In this document: positions 1 through 7,330 of the stretch, piece after piece
Layout of the letters: every line of letters starts with the position of its first letter
Position numbering within the stretch: the first letter of the stretch is position 1
Source: Sulfuriferula sp.
Lineage (GTDB): Bacteria > Pseudomonadota > Gammaproteobacteria > Burkholderiales > Sulfuriferulaceae
Direction of reading: 5' to 3'
Assembly: GCA_027311185.1 (NCBI GenBank)
Contig: DAICZK010000015.1
Location: forward strand, 1-16,805
DNA: 16,805 nucleotides
Position numbers and translations under genes: made by a program
The notes under the pieces: generated by a model
Told to the model about the DNA's origin: nothing
The model's input: the letters and a program-made list of their open reading frames with translations, nothing else
Databases searched by the model: none

Positions 1-1244
1 ATGCCTATACGAAAATACTGTCCCCAACCTATCTTGATGCCGCGCTGCGCGAGAATATGCAACCAGAGCAAGGTCGCGAGACTGCCTATGGGCGTGATTT
101 TAGGCCCCAGATCGCAACCGATCACGTTGGCGTAAATCATCGCCTGATGCAACAGCGGACTGGCCTGCGCCTGCGCGATGGCGAGGCTGCCGGCGAGCAC
201 GGCGGGGAGATTGTTCATCACCGCCGATATAATGGCCATGATAAACCCGGTGCCCAGGGTGGTGAGCAGCAGCCCGTGATGACCCATATCTGTCAAAACA
301 CTTGTCAACTGCGCCGTAACACCTTGATTACGAAGTCCATACACAACCAGATACATGCCCAGGGAGAAGATCACCACCTGCCACGGTGCGCCGCGGATCA
401 GGGTAACGACAGGAATCACCGCTTGCGCCTGTTTGCCAGTGAAATGTTCACGTCCGGCGAGTACAATCAGCACCAGCGCGCCGGCGCCGGTAATCAGCGA
501 GGTCGGTATCTGCCAGCGCTGCGAGAGTATGTAACCGATCATCAACGCTGCAAGCACCACCCAGCCAGCCCGGAATATCAGCGGATCCCGGATCGCGCTG
601 TGCGGTTCGGCAAGGTCGCCGAGGTCGTACGCGTGCGGAATATCCTTGTGAAAATACCAGAACAGCATCGCCAGCGAAACCGCTACGGAGAGCAGGTTGA
701 CCCATATCATCACCGCCGCATAATCGTTGAATCCTATGCCCGCGTAGTTCGCCGCGATAATGTTGACGAGGTTGGAAATCTTGAACGGCAGGCTGGCCGA
801 ATCGGCGATAAACCCTGCCGACATGATGAACGCGAGCGTGGCCCGCGGACTGAAGCGCAGCGCGCGCAGCATATCCACGACCAGAGGTGTGAGGATCAGC
901 ACCGCGCCGTCATTGGCGAACAGCGCCGCGATCACCGCGCCGAGCAGGACGATGACGATGAACAGCAGTTTGCCTTGCCCCGCCGCCCAGCGTGCGAGAT
1001 GCAAGGCTGCCCATTCAAACAGCCCCGCCGCATCGAGAATCAGCGAAATCAGTATCAGCGCAATCAGGGTAAATGTCGCATCCCAGACTATCTGCCAGAC
1101 GACGGGGATGTCGTGCCACGATACGATGCCGAGCAGGAGCGCCACGCCCGCCCCCAGCCACGCGGCCGTGCCGATGCCCATTCCTCTGGGCTGGACGATC
1201 ACCAGCGCCAGCGTGGCGATAAAAATCAGGAGCGCGAACAGCAT
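1..1244 (-). CDS. arsB: ArsB arsenite efflux pump, C-terminus cut by window edge
   Basis: Inner-membrane arsenite/antimonite exporter that removes the As(III) made by ArsC. The reverse strand reads 414 codons with no stop from the ATG at 1244 to the window edge. The product is almost entirely hydrophobic. Family-typical stretches include NDGAVLILTP, SAGFIADSASLPFKISNLVN and, near the edge, GCDLGPKITPIGSLATLLWLH. ArsB proteins are usually about 425-430 residues, so only some 15 residues should be missing; the break is caused by the window. The start ATG shares one base with the arsC stop (TAATG), which points to translational coupling. The opposite strand also stays open over most of this gene; that frame is arginine-, histidine- and glutamine-rich and has no recognisable domain. 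The family call is firm; the exact C-terminus is not visible. Confidence 0.95.
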   Translation of the reverse strand, partial: MLFALLIFIATLALVIVQPRGMGIGTAAWLGAGVALLLGIVSWHDIPVVWQIVWDATFTLIALILISLILDAAGLFEWAALHLARWAAGQGKLLFIVIVLLGAVIAALFANDGAVLILTPLVVDMLRALRFSPRATLAFIMSAGFIADSASLPFKISNLVNIIAANYAGIGFNDYAAVMIWVNLLSVAVSLAMLFWYFHKDIPHAYDLGDLAEPHSAIRDPLIFRAGWVVLAALMIGYILSQRWQIPTSLITGAGALVLIVLAGREHFTGKQAQAVIPVVTLIRGAPWQVVIFSLGMYLVVYGLRNQGVTAQLTSVLTDMGHHGLLLTTLGTGFIMAIISAVMNNLPAVLAGSLAIAQAQASPLLHQAMIYANVIGCDLGPKITPIGSLATLLWLHILAQRGIKIGWGQYFRIG

Positions 1245-1654
1245 TACAACAACCGGCCGGCGACCTCGGGCAGCAGACGGGCGCGAATTTCGTCGCGCAC
1301 GGCGATGAAACTTGCCAGCGGTTCGCCGTGTGGATCGTGGAACGGCAAATGAACAGTGGGAATGGGCCGAGGAAACACTGGGCAACTCTCCTTGGCGTTA
1401 TCGCAAACGGTGATGACAAGATCAATGGGCTGATCGATCACCGCGTCAACGTCTTTGGGGTACAATCCCTGCGCACTGATGCCAAGATCGGCGAGTGCCG
1501 CGATGGCGCCCTCGGCGACCTTGAGTTGCGGCGATATGCCCGCCGAAATGGCGTGGACGTGCTCGCCCAGATCGTGATTTATCAAGGCTTCCGCCATCTG
1601 GCTACGGCAGGAGTTGCCAGTACACAATATCAATACGTTTTTTTTCGTCATCAT
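1244..1654 (-). CDS. arsC: ArsC arsenate reductase, LMW-phosphatase type
   Basis: Cytoplasmic arsenate reductase of the low-molecular-weight protein tyrosine phosphatase fold; it reduces As(V) to As(III) for export by ArsB. The 136 residues hold the P-loop CTGNSCRS at 11-18 (nucleophile Cys11, Arg17) and the resolving pair Cys84 and Cys91 in VCDNAKESCP. The family's aspartate loop is FHDPHG, with Asp107. The three-cysteine layout resembles the thioredoxin-coupled ArsC of Gram-positive plasmids; which reductant serves it here cannot be told from sequence. Two adjacent ATG codons (1654 and 1651) compete as start. An AGGA lies 3 nt before the first and 6 nt before the second, so the second may be the real one. 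The gene follows its own promoter and operator region and overlaps arsB by one base. Confidence 0.95.
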   Translation of the reverse strand: MMTKKNVLILCTGNSCRSQMAEALINHDLGEHVHAISAGISPQLKVAEGAIAALADLGISAQGLYPKDVDAVIDQPIDLVITVCDNAKESCPVFPRPIPTVHLPFHDPHGEPLASFIAVRDEIRARLLPEVAGRLL

Positions 1655-1669
1655 TGTTCCTACGGTTTA

Positions 1670-1684
1670 GGGGCGGAATGCCCC
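1670..1684 (-). other. Small hairpin in the arsC leader
   Basis: A perfect 5-bp stem (GGGGC/GCCCC) with a 5-nt loop lies between the proposed arsCB promoter and the arsC ribosome binding site. No T run follows, so it is unlikely to be a terminator. It could stabilise the 5' end of the arsCB transcript or be chance. Confidence 0.3.
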
Positions 1685-1690
1685 ATCATG

Positions 1691-1702
1691 CGAATATATT
1701 CG
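1691..1702. promoter_or_regulatory. Candidate ArsR operator before arsCB
   Basis: CGAATATATTCG is a perfect 12-bp palindrome immediately downstream of the TATAAT box, at the likely transcription start. A second, wider inverted repeat (AATATAT at 1693-1699, ATATATT at 1712-1718) flanks the -10 box. ArsR-family repressors bind AT-rich inverted repeats over the promoter they control, and arsR lies directly upstream. The binding assignment is inferred. Confidence 0.6.
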
Positions 1703-1730
1703 ATTATACAGATATATTGCGATGCGGCAA
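1703..1730 (-). promoter_or_regulatory. sigma70-type promoter for arsC-arsB
   Basis: On the minus strand a TTGCCG -35 box (1730-1725) and a perfect TATAAT -10 box (1708-1703) are separated by 16 bp. The promoter sits in the 106-bp gap between arsR and arsC and points at arsC. The 12-bp palindrome directly after the -10 box suggests repression by ArsR. arsCB would then be transcribed separately from the upstream amidotransferase-like/arsR genes, with or without read-through. Confidence 0.7.
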
Positions 1731-1760
1731 ACATTTTGTCCCGGCTGCGGCATCTCCACA

Positions 1761-2108
1761 TTAGGCGCAACAACGGATCGGACGATTAGGCATGGCCTGG
1801 AGCCGCAGGCGGTCCGACTGGCAAACGGGATTCGCGTTCCACACCCCGCCCAGCACGGCAAACAGCGCAAAGCACCAGGCGGGGATTTGCGGGTTGAGGT
1901 GATAATAGATCCATGTGCCCTGGCGCCGTATCGTCAGGATGCCGGTATCGCGCAGCACGCTCAGGTGGCGGGAAACTTTGGGCTGATGCTGGTCAAGCGC
2001 GAAATGCAGTTCACACACGCACAGTTCGGTTTGCGCCCAAATCAGCGCCAGGATGCGGCGCCGTGTTTCGTCGTCCAGCGCATCGAAAAAATCCGTCTCG
2101 GTAATCAT
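1761..2108 (-). CDS. arsR: ArsR arsenic-responsive repressor
   Basis: Winged-helix ArsR/SmtB-family repressor that leaves DNA when As(III) or Sb(III) binds. With the ATG at 2108 it has 115 residues. The recognition helix region is QPKVSRHLSVLRDTGIL (42-58), followed by the wing RRQGTWIYYHL. The metal site ELCVCEL carries Cys30 and Cys32, as in the classical type with cysteines next to the DNA-binding helix; the usual third cysteine position holds His35. The C-terminus carries further cysteines (79, 96, 113, 114). The chosen start overlaps the upstream stop as ATGA. A GTG at 2123 would add five residues (M-A-N-R-T) but would overlap the upstream gene more deeply. It probably controls the promoter between itself and arsC. 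Confidence 0.93.
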   Translation of the reverse strand: MITETDFFDALDDETRRRILALIWAQTELCVCELHFALDQHQPKVSRHLSVLRDTGILTIRRQGTWIYYHLNPQIPAWCFALFAVLGGVWNANPVCQSDRLRLQAMPNRPIRCCA

Positions 2109-2464
2109 GGTTCGATTTGCCACTGCGCGGCGTACGCTTCGTAGTGCTGTTTGAACAGGCGCTCCAGCTCGTCTATGACCTCTTCCGCCACAACGCCGTG
2201 TATCATGTGCCGAGTCATCTGTGTCGAAGTGTCGTTGATCAATTTGCTGGCTTCGAGCATGGGATAGGTGGCGCGCAGGCGTTTGATGGCCTTGATCAGG
2301 TTTTCGTGTTGCGGTCGCGGCAGATCGGCTGGCAGCGCGATTTCCGTGCTCACCGGTGCGGTGTTACGGGTCGCCAGAAACTCAGCGAAATCAGCCACCG
2401 CCTGCTGCGCGGCAGCGTCAAGAGCGCGAAAATGGCTTAACAGTTTTTTTTCAGTGTTGTTCAT
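2105..2464 (-). CDS. Conserved-looking protein of unknown function (119 aa)
   Basis: I do not recognise a named family with certainty. The 119 residues are soluble, charged and mostly helical in character, with no signal peptide or membrane segment. The N-terminal half (MNNTEKKLLSHF, then DFAEFLA) has a helical, leucine/phenylalanine-spaced pattern. The middle carries PRPQHENLIKAIKRLRATYP, and the C-terminal part (VAEEVIDELERLFKQHYEAY) is strongly helical. It could be a small adaptor. The gene starts 17 nt after the stop of the amidotransferase-like gene and ends in an ATGA overlap with arsR, so the three genes almost certainly share a transcript. No good Shine-Dalgarno sequence precedes its ATG, which fits coupled translation from upstream. 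A role in arsenic response is only suggested by position. Confidence 0.85.
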   Translation of the reverse strand: MNNTEKKLLSHFRALDAAAQQAVADFAEFLATRNTAPVSTEIALPADLPRPQHENLIKAIKRLRATYPMLEASKLINDTSTQMTRHMIHGVVAEEVIDELERLFKQHYEAYAAQWQIEP

Positions 2465-2481
2465 CGGTCGAGGGCACGATA

Positions 2482-3219
2482 TTAACGAACCTTAAGGTTG
2501 AAAACAGGCATTTTATGCCGTTCTGTCATCAAGTCCAGCGCCGTTACCAGCGCCAGTGAAATTTCCGCCGCAGTCTGCTGACCTACACTCCAGTTCAGAC
2601 GCGCTTGCGCAAGAATTTCGGCGATGTCGTCAGGCAAGGGACGATTGTCTTCCATCATCATATCCTCGATCATGCCCGGCTTGAGTTCTGGGCGAAACAA
2701 CATGCCGTAGCTGAGATCGTCGGGGCGAACCGCGAGCCAGTTGCCGTTGTCGTCGACCACGATGGGAGCCATGTCCGGCGGCAGCGTTGCGCTGCCGTTA
2801 TACATGACCAGCATTGTTTTACCGTCCACCGCGTTGGCCAGGGGATCGTCGCGCCCCGCCTCGGTTTTGTGACAGACGGTCCAGTAGGCATTAAAATAAG
2901 GTTCGTCGCTAACTTCGCCACCGGCGTGTTGCACCAGCAACAAAGCGCCGAAGCCTATGCCGACGATGGGGCGGCGCATTTTCTTGAAATTGCCGATCAG
3001 CCGCAATTCCTGCTCTACCCAGGGGCAGGCCTCCTCGTCGTTGACCGGATAGGCGCCGCCTAGCAGCCACAGCGCATCGTGCTGGCTGGCGGTGGCCGGT
3101 AAATCCACCCCCAGAAAAGGACGCTGGTACTGAAACCCGATATTACGCGACTCGAGCTGTTTTTCTATCATCCCGAGAAATTCCGAATAGGAATGCTGGA
3201 TTAACATAAATTTTTTCAT
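2482..3219 (-). CDS. Class-I glutamine amidotransferase-like protein lacking catalytic Cys and His
   Basis: The 245 residues have the layout of a class-I (triad) glutamine amidotransferase domain: an early LIQHS strand, ALWLLGGAYPVND (49-61), the elbow region PIVGIGFGALLL (84-95) and, near the end, YGMLFRPELKPGM (171-183). In active relatives the elbow reads G-x-C-x-G and the later motif reads F-H-P-E. Here Gly89 sits where the nucleophilic Cys should be and Arg176 where the His should be, so glutamine hydrolysis is not expected. The fold may bind a ligand or partner instead. The frame is open back to 3426, but those 69 codons look unlike the family; the ATG at 3219, seven bases after a GGA, gives a normal length and start. 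It is the first gene of the unit ending in arsR. Confidence 0.82.
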   Translation of the reverse strand: MKKFMLIQHSYSEFLGMIEKQLESRNIGFQYQRPFLGVDLPATASQHDALWLLGGAYPVNDEEACPWVEQELRLIGNFKKMRRPIVGIGFGALLLVQHAGGEVSDEPYFNAYWTVCHKTEAGRDDPLANAVDGKTMLVMYNGSATLPPDMAPIVVDDNGNWLAVRPDDLSYGMLFRPELKPGMIEDMMMEDNRPLPDDIAEILAQARLNWSVGQQTAAEISLALVTALDLMTERHKMPVFNLKVR

Positions 3220-3617
3220 AGCAAAGTCCATCAAAATTACTGCAATTAAAACTGTAATGAGATTCGTTCCGGTGTAAGAAAACACCCCAAAATAGCGCAC
3301 TCGCGGTGCGGCTTTATTCTGTAAAATCAGTCGACAATACTTCCGCTCAACAACCAGCATCGCCCCGCTACGTCGCCGGTAGCCCGGCAAGTGAGACCGG
3401 CAGCGCTGTTTTGATTCGGGCGGCAATATGCTTGCAAATCAGGACTGGCCCAAACTTTCTGCGATATTAGGGAAGCGCTACTGCCTGACGACAGTGTAGA
3501 ATGTCAGAAGCCGTCTAACCGCTGCGACCATTCTACGATCAATGCGGATCAACGAAATGGAGATGATACATTCAAATTCAAGCGGTGTGAATGGAATGAA
3601 GACAGGTACTTAAATTT
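3220..3617. other. 398-bp divergent intergenic region
   Basis: No gene is seen here; the only open frame is an unconvincing upstream extension of the amidotransferase-like gene. The region must hold promoters for the leftward unit and the rightward 3618 gene, but no clear -35/-10 pair stands out. Structures visible are: an imperfect palindrome at 3236-3258 (ATTAC and GTAAT ends) 17 bp upstream of the leftward start; GGTGT/ACACC at 3271-3286; GCCGG/CCGGC at 3375-3388, whose GCCGGT can alternatively pair with ACCGGC at 3396-3401; and a perfect 8-bp inverted repeat GTAGAATG/CATTCTAC (3496-3503 and 3529-3536). Confidence 0.6.
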
Positions 3618-4169
3618 ATGAGCGAAGCATGGAAAAATCTCGATCTTGAGGGCGAAGGGCTGCAAAGCGCTAACCTCAAGTTAGTGCAAAAGATGAAAAA
3701 GCGAAAGCAGGCCTATATTTTATTGGCGTTTTTTCCATCAGGTCTGCACAGGGATTATCTGGAAAACCCGTTGGGCGGCTGGCTATACCGAATCGCCACA
3801 GTAGCCTGCATCGCTACCCTTGCAACCGACCATCACTGGGCCGCGTGGACGATACTGGGCCTTATGTCGGCTGCCGCGTTGTACGATATACGCTGGGTAG
3901 AGGATACCGTCGCCGCCATCAACAAGGCCTTGCGCATCCAGGCATACAAGGCCAAATCCGGAGCGCCCGCGCCGAAAAATTTTCGCGGGCGCTATACCGA
4001 CGAAGGGCTGGACGATTATCTTGAGGTCAAGGCTCAGGAGCGTGGCGGACATATCCCGCCCGGCACCGATCCCGCGCTCAACAGCCGTAGCCGGGCTCCC
4101 TCATTTGCCGAACAGGAAGCCATGCTCAAAGCCATCGCGAAAGCCAAATCCGATCAATCTCCCCGCTAG
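3618..4169 (+). CDS. Small membrane protein, TM2-domain-like
   Basis: Function unknown. The 183 residues begin with a charged stretch ending in KKRKQ, followed by two hydrophobic segments (about 32-48 and 57-88) that include AYILLAFFPSGLHRDYL and end in YDIRWVEDTVAAIN. Basic lead-in, first helix, an HRDYL turn, second helix and a closing acidic/Asn motif together resemble TM2-domain proteins, in which an H-R-F-Y-L-type turn is usual. The match is imperfect. The C-terminal 75 residues are hydrophilic, rich in Lys, Ala and Pro, and probably cytoplasmic. lplT starts 9 bp after its stop, so the two genes are likely cotranscribed. The ribosome binding site is weak; no other start fits the helices better. 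Confidence 0.85.
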   Translation: MSEAWKNLDLEGEGLQSANLKLVQKMKKRKQAYILLAFFPSGLHRDYLENPLGGWLYRIATVACIATLATDHHWAAWTILGLMSAAALYDIRWVEDTVAAINKALRIQAYKAKSGAPAPKNFRGRYTDEGLDDYLEVKAQERGGHIPPGTDPALNSRSRAPSFAEQEAMLKAIAKAKSDQSPR

Positions 4170-4178
4170 CGACGCCGC

Positions 4179-5405
4179 ATGAATTTCGGTTTTTACATTA
4201 TTTTATCGGCGCAATTTTTGTCTGCGCTGGCAGATAACGCCTTGCTGTTCGCCGCGATCGCCTTGTTACGCGATCTGCACAGCCCGAACTGGTACACGCC
4301 CGTGCTACAGGAGTTTTTCGTGATCTCCTATATCGCGCTTGCCCCTTTCGTCGGCGCATTCGCGGATGGGATGCCTAAAGGTCGGGTCATGTTTATCAGC
4401 AACAATATCAAGCTCCTCGGCTGTTTCACCATGCTTGCAGGCTTGAATCCGCTGTTTGCCTACGCAATCGTCGGGCTGGGAGCCGCCGCGTATTCTCCGG
4501 CGAAATACGGAATTCTGACCGAGTATCTGCCCGCAGACGATCTGATCGCCGCGAATGCCTGGATGGAAGGGACAACGGTATTCGCCATCATACTCGGCGC
4601 GATTATCGGCGGCCTGATGCTCAACCCGCATATCAGCGCCGCCCTGTCAGCTTATCTGCCCTGGCTGGGCGGTATCGACGTCGCCAAATTCGCCATCGTG
4701 CTGATCATTCTGCTCTACATCGCCGCTGCACTGGCCAATCTATTGATACCGGTGACCGCGCTGGATCACCGCCCTCCCCGGCGCGATCCGATTTCGCTGA
4801 TCTGCGATTTCTGGCATAGTTTCAAGCAATTGTGGCGCGACCCGTTAGGGCAGGTATCGCTGGCGGTGACGACCATATTCTGGGGGGCGGGAGCGACGCT
4901 ACGCCTGGTCGTTCTGACCTGGGCCATGATGGTGCTTAAATTCAACACCGAGCAGGCGACCCAGCTTACCGCCGTGGTCGCAGTCGGGATAGCGATCGGC
5001 GCCGTCATTGCCGGGCGTTACGTGAAACTGGCAGACTCGGTCAAGGTTATTTCTACCGGCGTCGTCATGGGTATCGCGGTGATGAGCATGATATTTGTAT
5101 CCAACCCCGTTATGGCGGCCCTATTACTCGCCATCATAGGCATACTGGGCGGCTTTTTCGTCGTCCCGATGAATGCATTGCTGCAACACCGCGGCCACCT
5201 GCTGATGGGCGCCGGACATTCGATTGCCGTGCAGAACTTTAACGAGAATCTATCGATACTGATCATGCTGGGGCTGTATGCGGGGCTTGATAAAGCGGGT
5301 CAATCGATGAATGTCATCATCTTGACGTTCGGGGCCTTCATCAGCGTTTCCATGCTGGCAATACGCTATCATTATCGTTTTGTCGACGCCACCGCTCATG
5401 ACTGA
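4179..5405 (+). CDS. lplT: LplT lysophospholipid transporter
   Basis: Inner-membrane major-facilitator protein that flips lysophospholipids inward for re-acylation. The 408 residues match the family's usual length of about 400 and are hydrophobic with some 11-12 helices. Features typical of LplT include FLSALADNALLFAAIALL near the N-terminus, the loop FADGMPKGRVMFISN, LGAAAYSPAKYGILTEYLP and FVVPMNALLQHRGH late in the protein. The acyltransferase partner (aas) often found beside lplT in enterobacteria is not in this window. The gene overlaps the downstream helicase by 8 bp. Confidence 0.92.
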   Translation: MNFGFYIILSAQFLSALADNALLFAAIALLRDLHSPNWYTPVLQEFFVISYIALAPFVGAFADGMPKGRVMFISNNIKLLGCFTMLAGLNPLFAYAIVGLGAAAYSPAKYGILTEYLPADDLIAANAWMEGTTVFAIILGAIIGGLMLNPHISAALSAYLPWLGGIDVAKFAIVLIILLYIAAALANLLIPVTALDHRPPRRDPISLICDFWHSFKQLWRDPLGQVSLAVTTIFWGAGATLRLVVLTWAMMVLKFNTEQATQLTAVVAVGIAIGAVIAGRYVKLADSVKVISTGVVMGIAVMSMIFVSNPVMAALLLAIIGILGGFFVVPMNALLQHRGHLLMGAGHSIAVQNFNENLSILIMLGLYAGLDKAGQSMNVIILTFGAFISVSMLAIRYHYRFVDATAHD

Positions 5406-7323
5406 CATCGCGCGCGCCTTTGCTCACGATGGCCCCCTAGCCGCCGTTATCCCGGGCTTCCGCGCGCGCACTCAGCAGGTTGAAATGGCGCTTGCGGTAC
5501 AGGGCGCAATTGCTGCCTGCCAGACCCTGATCGTTGAAGCCGGAACCGGGACGGGCAAGACCCTGGCCTATCTGACTCCGGCCTTGCTCAATGGCGGAAA
5601 AGTGATTATTTCCACCGGTACCAAACATTTGCAGGACCAGTTGTTTTATCGCGATTTGCCGGCCGTGCGCGGCGCGCTCAAAGTTCCCGCGCTGACCGCC
5701 TTGTTGAAAGGCCGGGCCAATTACGTGTGTCATTACCATCTCGAACGCGCTCACGAAGAAGGACGTTTTCTGGCGCGCGAAGACGTTGCCCATTTGCAGC
5801 AAGTCGTCCATTTTGCCCGCCACAGCAAGACGGGGGACAAAGCCGAACTGGCAGGCGTTGCCGAGGATGCGGATATCTGGCGTTATGTGACCTCGACGCG
5901 GGACAACTGCCTGGGCGGAGACTGCCCTTCGCACAAGCAATGTTTTGTGCTCGAAGCTCGAAAAAAAGCGATGGAGGCCGACATTATCGTGGTTAATCAC
6001 CATCTGTTTTTTGCCGATGTCTGGTTGCGTGACGAGGGGGTCGCCGAATTGCTGCCCGCTTGCAATACCGTCATTTTTGATGAAGCGCATCAACTAGCGG
6101 AAACCGCCGGCCTGTTTTTCGGTACTACGATTTCAACCGGCCAGCTCACCGAACTCGCCCGCGACGCGCGTCTGGAGGCGCTCGTGGCCTGCAAGGACTA
6201 TCCCGCCCTGCCAGACGCCGCACAGCTGCTGGACAAGACCGCGCGCGATCTGCGCCTGGTATTCGAGGAAGACAGTGGGCGCTGGCCGATGGACAAGATA
6301 CAGGAGCGTAAAAACTATGCCGATGCGCTCAAGCAGTGCCACGACGCCTTGAGCGCGCTTAACGCGCATCTGGAAAATCAGGCGCAGCGCGCTCCCGCGA
6401 TCGAAAATGCCTGGAAGCGCGGGCTCGAACTCGCCGCCGGGCTGGACAGCTGGCAAGGGCCCGCCGCGCAAGAAAGCGTACGCTGGGTCGAAGCCTTCAG
6501 CCACGCGCTCACGCTGAATACGACGCCGCTATCCGTCGCGGACATATTTGCCAAACAGATCGAAAGCAGCGCGCGCGCCTGGATTTTCACCTCGGCGACC
6601 TTGTCGGTCAAAGGCGATTTCACCCATTACCGCAACCAGCTGGGCTTGACTGCGGGCGATAGCGTAAGCTGGGAAAGCCCGTTTGACTACGCCAGTCAGG
6701 CATTGTTTTATCTGCCGCAGAACATGCCTGAGCCCAATACGGCCAACTACACCGCAGCTGTCGTCGATATCGCGCTGCCCCTGCTGGCGGCGAGCGCGGG
6801 ACGCGCTTTTTTGCTGTTTACTTCACTGCGCGCAATGAAAGAGGCACGTGCGCTGCTGGAACAGGCTTTTGCGCAACAGAATTTGCACTATCCCATTCTC
6901 ATGCAGGGCGAACGTTCGCGCACCGAACTGCTGGCGCAGTTTCGCGCACTGGGCAACGCGGTTCTGCTCGGCAGCCAAAGCTTCTGGGAGGGTGTCGACG
7001 TCAAAGGCGAGGCCTTGTCGCTGGTCATTATCGACAAATTGCCCTTTATGCCCCCGGACGATCCGGTACTCGCGGCGCGTATCCGCCAGATCAACGAATC
7101 CGGCGGCAATGCCTTCATGCAATATCAATTGCCGCATGCGGTAATTACCCTCAAACAGGGTGCTGGGCGCCTGATTCGCGACGAGACCGATCGTGGCGTG
7201 CTGGTGATCTGCGATCCTAGACTGGTTTCCAAGCCTTATGGTAAACGCATCTGGCAAAGCTTGCCGCCGATGAAGCGGAGCCGGAATGCGGAAGAAGTCA
7301 TCGCGTTCTTAAAACAGATATAA
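5398..7323 (+). CDS. yoaA: YoaA/DinG-family iron-sulfur DNA helicase
   Basis: XPD-like superfamily-2 5'-3' DNA helicase of the DinG/YoaA group, acting in DNA damage tolerance or repair. With the ATG at 5398 it has 641 residues, close to E. coli YoaA and shorter than DinG. Walker A is EAGTGTGKT (47-55) and the DEAH box is FDEAH (227-231). The [4Fe-4S] cysteines are Cys111, Cys171, Cys176 and Cys182, the last three in NCLGGDCPSHKQC. NHH follows at 200-202, and motif VI is QGAGRLIRDETDRG near the C-terminus. A TTG at 5380 is also in frame but extends deeper into lplT and adds only six residues. The 8-bp overlap with lplT suggests coupled translation. In E. coli YoaA works with the polymerase clamp-loader subunit HolC; whether that holds here is unknown. 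Confidence 0.92.
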   Translation: MTDIARAFAHDGPLAAVIPGFRARTQQVEMALAVQGAIAACQTLIVEAGTGTGKTLAYLTPALLNGGKVIISTGTKHLQDQLFYRDLPAVRGALKVPALTALLKGRANYVCHYHLERAHEEGRFLAREDVAHLQQVVHFARHSKTGDKAELAGVAEDADIWRYVTSTRDNCLGGDCPSHKQCFVLEARKKAMEADIIVVNHHLFFADVWLRDEGVAELLPACNTVIFDEAHQLAETAGLFFGTTISTGQLTELARDARLEALVACKDYPALPDAAQLLDKTARDLRLVFEEDSGRWPMDKIQERKNYADALKQCHDALSALNAHLENQAQRAPAIENAWKRGLELAAGLDSWQGPAAQESVRWVEAFSHALTLNTTPLSVADIFAKQIESSARAWIFTSATLSVKGDFTHYRNQLGLTAGDSVSWESPFDYASQALFYLPQNMPEPNTANYTAAVVDIALPLLAASAGRAFLLFTSLRAMKEARALLEQAFAQQNLHYPILMQGERSRTELLAQFRALGNAVLLGSQSFWEGVDVKGEALSLVIIDKLPFMPPDDPVLAARIRQINESGGNAFMQYQLPHAVITLKQGAGRLIRDETDRGVLVICDPRLVSKPYGKRIWQSLPPMKRSRNAEEVIAFLKQI

Positions 7324-7330
7324 TCGAATT

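Noticed and set aside
57..1352. 431-codon open frame on the plus strand opposite arsB
   Set aside because: It lies antisense to a clear arsB/arsC. Its product is dominated by Arg, His, Gln and Asp with no fold signature, and the length follows from the codon pattern of a hydrophobic membrane gene on the other strand.
3375..3411. Hairpin followed by TTTT (GCCGGT/ACCGGC) that could be a terminator
   Set aside because: It lies between two divergent genes, where no transcript end is expected, and the T run is separated from the stem by seven bases.
3220..3426. 69-codon N-terminal extension of the amidotransferase-like gene
   Set aside because: The extension has no family resemblance, contains unlikely composition, and the ATG at 3219 gives a family-like start (KKFMLIQHS) with a GGA in place.
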